From a virus: DNA of 20,436 nucleotides. Location of the stretch: positions 1 through 20,436 of the IMG/VR virus record IMGVR_UViG_3300009550_000076; one strand, 5' to 3'. The position numbers and the translations under genes were made by a program. Under the pieces are notes generated by a model, which saw only the letters and a program-made list of their open reading frames with translations, did not search any database and was not told where the DNA came from. This document shows positions 6,718 to 12,803 of this stretch, piece after piece. Within the stretch, counting starts at the first letter, position 1, and each line of letters begins with the position of its first letter.

Positions 6718-8427
6718 ATGTCTAATAAGAAACTTTTAATTCTAGAAAGATCTAAGTCTAATTTAAGTATGACTAAAGATGCCGATGGCTCTGTCGTACT
6801 TGAAGGTGTATTTACTGAGATTGGAGTAAAGAATAAAAATAACCGTATTTATGAAGAAGCTGAAGTACTTCCTCATATCAATGAATTAAAGGAAAAGGTA
6901 AAAACTAACAAACTGTTAGGCGAACTTGACCACCCAAAAGATTTTGATATTAGTCTATCAAATGTTTCTCACGTTATCGAGGATTTAGATTACGATAGTG
7001 ATAAGAAACAAGTTCTAGGAAGAATTAGATTATTAAATACTTCAAAAGGTAAAGAAGCTCAGGCATTAATAGAGGATGGTATTCCATTACATATTTCAAG
7101 TAGAGCAGCTGGAACAGTTGATGAGTCTGGGAAAGTTAAAATTAAAAAATTCTTTACATACGATTTAGTTGCTGATCCTGGATTTGAAAATGCAGAATTG
7201 GCCAGAGTTAATGAATCATTCGGTTTTGAAAATACTGAAGGTTTATACATTTATGAAATGGGTAACTCTGAAGATGAAATAAATAAAACAAATAAAACAG
7301 ATCTAACAATGGAAAATACATCAGACAAATTTGTAACTGTTGAGGATTTTAATAAGTACACTGAATATGTAAAGAATACATTGGATAGTGTTAAAGAATC
7401 TGCAAATTCAAATAACGATGAGTTAATTGAAAAGCTAGTTAAATATACTGAGCATATTGCAGAGAAGGTAAATCAGGTTACTGATTATACTGAATACTTA
7501 TCCGAAAATCTTGACAAGAGCATATCTCACTCTGACTACTTAGCAGAGAATATCGATAAAATTAAAAATTATGCTTCTTACTTAGGTGAAGAATTAGATA
7601 ATTCAATTCAATACACTGAGCATGTTGCTGAACAAGCAGATAAAGGAATTGCATATTCTAATTATTTAGGTGAAAGCTTAGATAAAGGAATTAAATATTC
7701 TGAATACATCGCAGAAAAGGTTGATCAAAATATTGCTTATTCTGAATACCTTGGAGAAAATGTAGACAAGAGTATTAAATATTCTGAATACATTGCAGAA
7801 AATGTAGCTGCTGTAGATGCGGAAGCAATTAATGAGTCAACTGAAGAAACTAAAGATGAAGTAATTACTGAGTCTGTAGAAGTAAAAGAAGAAACAAAAT
7901 CTTATAAAGAATCTATTAGTGAAAAATTAGAAAGTTTAATTTCTAAGGCTGAAGCTAAAAATGTTTCTGAAATGCACTTTATGAATTTCTTATCAGAATC
8001 TAAAAAGAATGAATTTGATTCTTTATCTGAAGACAAGAAAAGTTTAATAGTTGAATCAATGAATTCTGATTCTATTATGTCAACTGTACAAGCTGAAAAC
8101 GTTTGGGACTCTTGTTTTGTAACTGAAAGAAAGGCAATTAACTTTATTGATGATATGCCAGAGAAATATGCTGACAAATGGAATTCTCTTTCAGAAAATA
8201 GAAAAGAACAAATTATTGCTGAATCTAAATTCCACTCTTTAGGTACTCCTTATGCTATTAATAACTTTTGGCAAACAAGAGATCTTAGAGATACTCAAAT
8301 GAATTTAGAAGCAATTAATGAAAGTAAAACTGCTGCTGAGGCTGCTCAAGAAAAGAAGGAGCCATTATTAAATGAAGCATACCAAGCAGATTTAATTCAA
8401 AAAATGAAATTCAGATTAAATAGATAA
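6718..8427 (+). CDS. 21: prohead maturation protease (gp21-like) fused to a scaffold (gp22-like) domain with tandem repeats
   Basis: Residues 1 to about 165 are a T4 gp21-type prohead serine protease. GELDHP (68-73) supplies the catalytic His72, HISSRAAG (125-132) supplies the Ser127/Ser128 site, and FTYDLVADPGFENAEL (146-161) is the family's closing motif. After a polar linker (about 181-197), residues 198-569 form an acidic, helical, scaffold-like region with no enzyme motifs. It contains nine perfect 14-residue tandem repeats (243-368, consensus YSEYLGENVDKSIK). It ends in a basic tail, KMKFRLNR, preceded by LLNE-A, a gp21-like cut site. In T4 the scaffold gp22 is a separate gene between 21 and 23; here no such gene exists and the gap to gp23 is 108 bases. 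A fusion is therefore the simplest reading. An internal ATG at 7309 could also yield free scaffold. The start follows AGAAAG with weak ribosome-site character. Confidence 0.92.
   Translation: MSNKKLLILERSKSNLSMTKDADGSVVLEGVFTEIGVKNKNNRIYEEAEVLPHINELKEKVKTNKLLGELDHPKDFDISLSNVSHVIEDLDYDSDKKQVLGRIRLLNTSKGKEAQALIEDGIPLHISSRAAGTVDESGKVKIKKFFTYDLVADPGFENAELARVNESFGFENTEGLYIYEMGNSEDEINKTNKTDLTMENTSDKFVTVEDFNKYTEYVKNTLDSVKESANSNNDELIEKLVKYTEHIAEKVNQVTDYTEYLSENLDKSISHSDYLAENIDKIKNYASYLGEELDNSIQYTEHVAEQADKGIAYSNYLGESLDKGIKYSEYIAEKVDQNIAYSEYLGENVDKSIKYSEYIAENVAAVDAEAINESTEETKDEVITESVEVKEETKSYKESISEKLESLISKAEAKNVSEMHFMNFLSESKKNEFDSLSEDKKSLIVESMNSDSIMSTVQAENVWDSCFVTERKAINFIDDMPEKYADKWNSLSENRKEQIIAESKFHSLGTPYAINNFWQTRDLRDTQMNLEAINESKTAAEAAQEKKEPLLNEAYQADLIQKMKFRLNR
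7444..7821 (+). repeat. nine tandem 42-base repeats encoding 14-residue helical units in the scaffold
   Basis: The encoded units begin at residues 243, 257, 271, 285, 299, 313, 327, 341 and 355 with no length change. The consensus is Tyr-Ser/Thr-Glu-Tyr/His-Leu/Ile-Ala/Gly-Glu-x-Leu/Val-Asp-Lys-x-Ile-x. Fourteen residues equals two heptads, and the hydrophobic positions form one face of a helix. The DNA copies have diverged, so this is an old, selected protein repeat rather than fresh duplication. Confidence 0.9.
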
Positions 8428-8535
8428 TCATTTAATCTAAAAGATATAATCGAATAGTCAAGAAGAAAAGGACTCAGGCGATTAGAAACGGAATATTAAT
8501 AGTATTCCACAAAATGCGAAAAATAATTTTTTAAA
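8428..8535 (+). promoter_or_regulatory. capsid gene leader: candidate promoter, hairpin and six-codon upstream ORF
   Basis: The 108-base gap before the capsid gene is the longest non-coding stretch in the window. GATATAAT at 8443-8450 is a possible promoter element. A hairpin pairs GGAATA (8490-8495) with TATTCC (8503-8508) around a 7-base loop, without a T-tract, so it is not a terminator. A six-codon ORF (8514-8534, MRKIIF) ends one base before the capsid ATG. All of these could shape capsid expression, but none is proven. Confidence 0.4.
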
Positions 8536-10428
8536 ATGTACGCAAATCAATTAATCAACGAGGCTGAGGTTCAAAAGACTTGGGGTCCTGTTATTGAGGA
8601 AAGTACTGGAATTACTGAAAAGTCTAAGTTATCTTGGATGTCTAAGTACTGCCATTACCATAACCTTAATGAGGGTGTCTACAATACTGTACACCTTAAC
8701 CCGAACATGAATGTTCAAAGTATGGGTAACGTAACATTACCAGGAGATCCTGGATCAATGAACGCTTTCCCAGCACAAGCTACCGGATCTGGAGACAGAC
8801 CTTTTTCTTTGTTACCACTTGCAATGCAAGTAGCTGCACAGACTGTAGGTTTAGACTTAGTTCCTGTAGTACCAATGCAAGGCCCTATGGGAGTTTTAAC
8901 TTACCTAGACTTTGTATATGGTGGAGGTAGAGCATCAGGTGCACCTGTAAATGGTAACCTTGATACTATCGGTTCTCCATTATTAATCAAATTCAACGTA
9001 ACTAACGACGATGGAACTGATTTTATAGTAAATGATGTATTATATGCAGATAGATTAAACTCTATAGCAGGTACTTCTACTCCAGTTTTGGCAAACTCTT
9101 GTTTTGCTTCTTACGAATTAAGTTTTGTAGGTTTATCAAGAATAGATGGGTTTCCAATATTCAGAGTAAGAGGTAATACAACTGCTCAAAAAGCTGTAAC
9201 TGCTGGTGGTACTTTAGTTGCTCCATTAGGATTAACTAACAGTGGATCTAACTACGCACAAGGTGCTGAAACTGCTGCATCAACTATTTATGGTGCTATT
9301 GAAGACAATGCTAGACTATACGGATTAGCAAGAGTTGGTGGTGCTGTAAGAGCTGGTTCTGCTAGTACTGAAATGGGTGTTGGTGCAACTATTACAGTAA
9401 TGGCTACTGTTGCTGCTGCATCTGGTTTAAGTTTGGTAAAAGCTTTAGAAGACCATATTTCTGGTTTCTCTGGTAATGCTTTCCAACCAACTAATGACCC
9501 TGCAACTGGTATTCCTCCATTCTCTCCTAACAATATGAACGGTGTAGATCCTTACCAAAGAGGTGTAGGTGAATCAACTGTTGATAACGTTATGGGACTT
9601 AGCTTATTCAACAAGTCTGTAGCTGCTGAAACTTTCCAAGTTGCTGCTGCTGTGACTAGAGAACAAGTTCAAGATCTGAAGCAATTCGGAATTGATGCTG
9701 TTGCTCAAGTTGAAGCTGTATTGGTAAATGAGTTAACTCAATCTATCAATAAATACATCTTGGATAGAATCTTTAGAAACGGTGTAACTAACAACGGCCA
9801 AATTGCTGCTGTAAACGGTACACAGTTATCTCAACAGTTCGACCAGGGTGGTGCTGCTACTACTGCAATTGCATTAGGACCTAACAACACTTCGAATACT
9901 ATCCAAAATGCGGTAGGACTTGGTGCAAACCAAACTAACGTTCTTGGTGGTGGTAATGTACAAGGTACTTTACAGAGAAGAATCTATACTAAGATTCTTG
10001 CTGCAAGTAACTTAATTGCTACAAGAGGTAGAAGAGGACCAGCTACTTTCGCTGTAACAGGTGGAGAAATGGCTACTGCTCTTCAATCAGTTGCTGGATT
10101 CGTTGCATATCCGTTATCAAATACAGTTAATCAAGCTGGTGGATCTTTATATCCAATCGGTGCGATCGCTGGGGTAACAATTTATGTAGATCCAAACAGA
10201 GCCTTTAATGACTACACAATTGCTGTAGGAAGAAAAGGTGATGGTAACTCACCTGGTTTAGTATTCATGCCTTACTTAATGGCTGAATCAGTAGAAACAA
10301 TCGCAGAAGGAACTATGGCTCCTAAAATCGCGGTTAAATCTAGATTCGCTTTAGTAGATGCTGGATTCAATCCTGAATTAATGTATTACACAATGAACTT
10401 TACGTTCACTGGTTGTTCTATTATCTAA
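8536..10428 (+). CDS. 23: major capsid protein gp23
   Basis: The 630-residue protein is a T4-type major capsid protein forming the hexamers of the head shell. SLLPLAMQVAAQTVGLDLVPVVPMQGPMGVL (about residues 95-125) corresponds to T4 IPNLIAFDICGVQPMNSPTGQVF. AAVTREQVQDLKQFGIDAVAQVEAVLVNELTQSINKYIL and the TRGRRGPATFAVTG segment are also family hallmarks. It exceeds T4 gp23 (521 residues) by about 110, with extra Gly/Ala/Ser/Asn-rich sequence roughly in residues 130-330. The N-terminal delta region holds gp21-type cut sites: INE-A after Glu9 and LNE-G after Glu46; the latter probably gives the mature N-terminus. More codons end in C (AAC, TAC) than in neighbouring genes, consistent with very high expression. 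A strong terminator follows. Confidence 0.97.
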   Translation: MYANQLINEAEVQKTWGPVIEESTGITEKSKLSWMSKYCHYHNLNEGVYNTVHLNPNMNVQSMGNVTLPGDPGSMNAFPAQATGSGDRPFSLLPLAMQVAAQTVGLDLVPVVPMQGPMGVLTYLDFVYGGGRASGAPVNGNLDTIGSPLLIKFNVTNDDGTDFIVNDVLYADRLNSIAGTSTPVLANSCFASYELSFVGLSRIDGFPIFRVRGNTTAQKAVTAGGTLVAPLGLTNSGSNYAQGAETAASTIYGAIEDNARLYGLARVGGAVRAGSASTEMGVGATITVMATVAAASGLSLVKALEDHISGFSGNAFQPTNDPATGIPPFSPNNMNGVDPYQRGVGESTVDNVMGLSLFNKSVAAETFQVAAAVTREQVQDLKQFGIDAVAQVEAVLVNELTQSINKYILDRIFRNGVTNNGQIAAVNGTQLSQQFDQGGAATTAIALGPNNTSNTIQNAVGLGANQTNVLGGGNVQGTLQRRIYTKILAASNLIATRGRRGPATFAVTGGEMATALQSVAGFVAYPLSNTVNQAGGSLYPIGAIAGVTIYVDPNRAFNDYTIAVGRKGDGNSPGLVFMPYLMAESVETIAEGTMAPKIAVKSRFALVDAGFNPELMYYTMNFTFTGCSII

Positions 10429-10452
10429 TAATAGTTTAATACTTTATATTAG

Positions 10453-10479
10453 AAAGCCACTCTTCGGAGTGGCTTTTTT
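10453..10479 (+). terminator. rho-independent terminator with UUCG tetraloop after the capsid gene
   Basis: AAAGCCACTC (10453-10462) pairs with GAGTGGCTTT (10467-10476) around the very stable TTCG loop, followed by a T run to 10479. It ends the head gene unit. Confidence 0.95.
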
Positions 10480-10494
10480 GTTTTAATATCATTG

Positions 10495-10507
10495 ATATAT
10501 AATAAAA
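10495..10507 (+). promoter_or_regulatory. candidate promoter before the internal-protein-like gene
   Basis: ATATATAATAAAA lies between the capsid terminator and the next gene and ends 19 bases before its ATG, the same spacing as at 1569 and 4999. A promoter is expected here because the terminator isolates the downstream genes. Confidence 0.4.
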
Positions 10508-10526
10508 GATAAAAAATTAAACCATC

Positions 10527-11363
10527 ATGGGAAAATTAAAAACATATGATCAATTTGTTAATGAAGCATTAATAGATGCAATTAAGAATCCAATCAAATG
10601 GAAGAAGATCAAAAACAATGCTAAGAAATACCAAAAGGCTAAAGTAGCACAAGCTCTTAATGATGTAGATTTTGCAAAGAAAAAAGCAAAAGGAAAGGTT
10701 AGTATGACTGCTAAACAAAAAGAAGTTTTGACTCAAGCAAATAAAGCTAAGAATTCTGCACTTAAAGATCAAGCCGATGCTATTACACAAAGAATGAATG
10801 ATTTAGCAACAACTGATGGTTTAAAAAAGGTTGCTGCATTGGCAAGAACTAAATCTAATCTTGCTGCTAATAAGATAGTACTTAAGGCTGCTGATGGTGA
10901 AGAAGCTAAACAATTAAAAATTAAACAAACTGCATTATCTAAAAAAGCTGCTGAACAAGGTAAAGCTTTAGCTGATTATGAAGATACCTCATCTGATTCT
11001 AAAGATGATAATGAAGGAGAAGCATCAGCAAAATTAGAAAAAGGTATTAAGGACTTTCAATCTAATATGGATGCTGCTCAAGAAACTAAGAAAAAAGCTA
11101 AAGAAGCTTTGGTTAAATTAGGAGATAAGAAAAAAGAACAAGAAAAGAAAGGTACTGGTGGTGAAGACGGTGAAAAGGCAATGGATAAAATTAATAAGGA
11201 AATCACTAAACAAGAAAGATTAGTAACTGGTGCTGATGAAGATTATGCTGAACTTAAAAAGAAAAGAGATGGCTTAAAAGATAAGTTAGCTAATTTAACT
11301 AGTGAATCTTTTGAATATGTAGCAGAATCTGTTGCTCAGAAATTTGCAAGATTAAGAAAATAA
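10527..11363 (+). CDS. lysine-rich head internal-protein-like protein with capsid-targeting N-terminus
   Basis: The 278-residue, lysine- and alanine-rich protein looks almost entirely helical. Its N-terminus LKTYDQFVNEA resembles the capsid-targeting sequence MKTYQEFIAEA of T4 internal proteins IPI-IPIII. That sequence sends them into the prohead and is removed by gp21 after the Glu. Here the equivalent cut would follow Glu13. Near the C-terminus a second such motif, SFEYVAES (cut after about Glu267), precedes a basic tail, SVAQKFARLRK. The middle is Lys/Glu coiled coil without catalytic motifs. It follows the capsid gene after a terminator. I infer a protein packaged with, or involved in forming, the prohead core, perhaps ejected with DNA. 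A scaffold-accessory role is the main alternative. Confidence 0.75.
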   Translation: MGKLKTYDQFVNEALIDAIKNPIKWKKIKNNAKKYQKAKVAQALNDVDFAKKKAKGKVSMTAKQKEVLTQANKAKNSALKDQADAITQRMNDLATTDGLKKVAALARTKSNLAANKIVLKAADGEEAKQLKIKQTALSKKAAEQGKALADYEDTSSDSKDDNEGEASAKLEKGIKDFQSNMDAAQETKKKAKEALVKLGDKKKEQEKKGTGGEDGEKAMDKINKEITKQERLVTGADEDYAELKKKRDGLKDKLANLTSESFEYVAESVAQKFARLRK

Positions 11364-11372
11364 TTATTAACT

Positions 11373-11438
11373 ATGAAATGTGAATGTACTAAATGCGGTT
11401 GTGGTAAATCATGTGAATGTACATGTTGTAACTGTTAA
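11373..11438 (+). CDS. 21-residue metallothionein-like cysteine-rich peptide
   Basis: A short ORF, ATG at 11373 to TAA at 11436-11438, encodes 21 residues of which nine are cysteine (3, 5, 8, 10, 14, 16, 18, 19, 21). They are arranged as CEC, CGC, CEC and CTCC with Lys, Glu, Thr and Gly between. CxC and CC spacings like these are typical of metallothioneins that wrap Zn(II) or Cu(I) clusters. No other residue class could explain the composition. The start lies 9 bases after the stop of the preceding gene, behind an A/T-rich leader like others here. The stop is 11 bases before the next gene, which encodes a zinc-ribbon protein. Tight packing on both sides supports a real gene, although its size prevents certainty. 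Confidence 0.6.
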   Translation: MKCECTKCGCGKSCECTCCNC

Positions 11439-11449
11439 ATTAAAACCTT

Positions 11450-11941
11450 ATGTATAAAGTTCGTAAAATAAACTTTGGATGGTATAAAAGGCGGTATGGG
11501 ATTCTTCTAGAAAACCTGCCGCCTTTGAAGCAAAAATTGCTTTTAAATAACCGTCATATGAAATGGCTAGATTCTGATACTCAAGCTTTTGAAGTTATAT
11601 TTAAAGTAGAGGATATGAATGGCCATGAAAAGAATGTTAATAAACCTATATGGAATCCTTTTAGAGAAACATTTACTACTCTTAAAGAATTAGAAAAAGA
11701 TGCAGATCTTATTGATTGGAATTGTGGAATATGTAAAGTTCCTATTAAATCTAGAATGGATTCTAAAAAAGTAGAAAATTTTGTTTGTAGTAAATGTTCT
11801 AAGGCTCATAACTCACGGAACAAAAGTGTAGATGGTAGAATTATAGATACATCAATTAAATTTACTAAACACTGTAAACACCTCTTAAAAAAGGAACAAA
11901 GAGAGTTTATGACTTATGCTAAAAGATCATCTAAGGCTTAA
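11450..11941 (+). CDS. zinc-ribbon protein of unknown function
   Basis: The 163-residue basic protein has two CxxC knuckles, Cys92/Cys95 (CGIC) and Cys113/Cys116 (CSKC), 17 residues apart. These form a probable zinc ribbon in the C-terminal half, followed by a basic tail with Cys142/His143. The N-terminal half has a basic patch (GWYKRRYG) and a hydrophobic ILLENLPPLKQKLLLNN segment; I do not recognise it. Zinc ribbons of this kind commonly bind nucleic acid, but nothing here fixes the role. It follows the cysteine-rich peptide by 11 bases. Its 3' end overlaps the convergent minus-strand gene by 15 bases, with no terminator between. A G+C-rich hairpin lies in codons 13-26. Confidence 0.7.
   Translation: MYKVRKINFGWYKRRYGILLENLPPLKQKLLLNNRHMKWLDSDTQAFEVIFKVEDMNGHEKNVNKPIWNPFRETFTTLKELEKDADLIDWNCGICKVPIKSRMDSKKVENFVCSKCSKAHNSRNKSVDGRIIDTSIKFTKHCKHLLKKEQREFMTYAKRSSKA
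11487..11526 (+). repeat. G+C-rich inverted repeat inside the zinc-ribbon gene
   Basis: AAAGGCGG (11487-11494) and CCGCCTTT (11519-11526) are perfect 8-base inverted copies 24 bases apart, with a possible inner GG/CC pairing and a TTCTAGAA palindrome in the loop. It stands out against the AT-rich surroundings. Confidence 0.55.
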
Positions 11942-12733
11942 TCCTTGATCTATTGTAATTTTTGGAAAAATATTTAATCTACTATAAGGTGAAGCATTTA
12001 ATACTGTTACACCTTTTGCTTTTAATTCAGAATCAAGTTGTTTAAATCCAGGTAAAAATTTATCAATATAAATATGGTCACCTGCCCCTCTAGTAGGATA
12101 ACCGTCATGAAAGTGTGTTTGGGTTCCATCATTAGACATGTCGAATCCTAATAAGATAATTTTAGCTGCTCCTAAATGATAAGCAAGATTAATAGCAGCA
12201 TATCCACTATTAAAACCATGTGCTAAAGTTTCAGGATCTTCTTCTAAACCATAAGGCTTACCTTTTCTTAATACTTGTATATCACTTGTATATTGGCTAC
12301 CTGCCTTTAATGCAAACTTTAAACCTTGATAATTATCTACTTCATTTTTAAACCAAGTATAAAACCTACCATCAGTCCAATAAACAACATCTGCACCGGC
12401 ATGATATATTAAGGCTTTATTAATTGCAATTGTTCTACAACCTCTTAATTTTCTAAAATCAAATCCTTTTAATGAAGGCCCACCTCCAATAATATAAATT
12501 GTTTCTCCAGAAAATATTTTAGGAACTTGTGAATACTTAACAGTTTTTACAGGCGGTTTTGCAGCATTAACTAAATTAATTGTTTTAGAAACATTAGCAC
12601 GAATCATTTCATTATTTGTAGTTCTTACTGGAACAACAGGTTCATGCCTACGTTGAATATTAGTTCTATGCTCCACTGCCTGGGGCTGTTGGATAATCTT
12701 TCTTATTTTTCTTCTTACGTGATTCCTTTGCAT
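11927..12733 (-). CDS. DUF115/GT42-like Rossmann-fold glycosyltransferase-like protein
   Basis: This is the only gene on the minus strand. From the ATG at 12733 it is 268 residues. A basic N-terminal tail (MQRNHVRRKIRKI) of about 75 residues leads into IYIIGGGPSLKGFDF, then CRTIAINKAL and ADVVYWTD. Later come GFNSGYAAINLAYHLGAAKIILLGFDM and a His-rich THFHDGYPTRGAGDH. This order matches GT42 sialyltransferases (GNGPSLK...TSGVYMCAVAIALGYKEIYLSGIDF) and DUF115/MptE-like proteins, which bind nucleotide-activated substrates. Its substrate is unknown. An upstream in-frame ATG at 12805 would overlap the divergent gp44 start, so the 12733 start, which follows an AT-rich leader, is preferred. Confidence 0.8.
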   Translation of the reverse strand: MQRNHVRRKIRKIIQQPQAVEHRTNIQRRHEPVVPVRTTNNEMIRANVSKTINLVNAAKPPVKTVKYSQVPKIFSGETIYIIGGGPSLKGFDFRKLRGCRTIAINKALIYHAGADVVYWTDGRFYTWFKNEVDNYQGLKFALKAGSQYTSDIQVLRKGKPYGLEEDPETLAHGFNSGYAAINLAYHLGAAKIILLGFDMSNDGTQTHFHDGYPTRGAGDHIYIDKFLPGFKQLDSELKAKGVTVLNASPYSRLNIFPKITIDQGLSLR

Positions 12734-12741
12734 AGCTGATC

Positions 12742-12794
12742 TATTTTTATATTTATTCAATGTAAACAATCTTATTTTTTTACATATAAAAATA
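12742..12794. promoter_or_regulatory. divergent promoter region with two TATAAAAATA elements
   Basis: The 70-base gap between the divergent starts holds TATAAAAATA on the minus strand (12742-12751), 8 bases before the ATG at 12733. The same sequence is on the plus strand (12785-12794), 9 bases before the ATG at 12804. Mirror placement of an identical decamer suggests paired outward promoters, though AT-richness tempers this. Confidence 0.4.
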
Positions 12795-12803
12795 AACAAA
12801 TTC

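Noticed and set aside
7444-7821. CRISPR-like array from regular 42-base spacing
   Set aside because: The periodicity is in the protein (14 codons), copies diverge along their length, and there are no constant repeats with unique spacers.
8490-8508. Terminator between scaffold and capsid genes
   Set aside because: The stem is six A/T-rich pairs with no T-tract, so read-through into the capsid gene is expected.
9288-9533. Antisense open frame inside the capsid gene
   Set aside because: Generated by Ala/Gly-rich capsid codons; no independent support.
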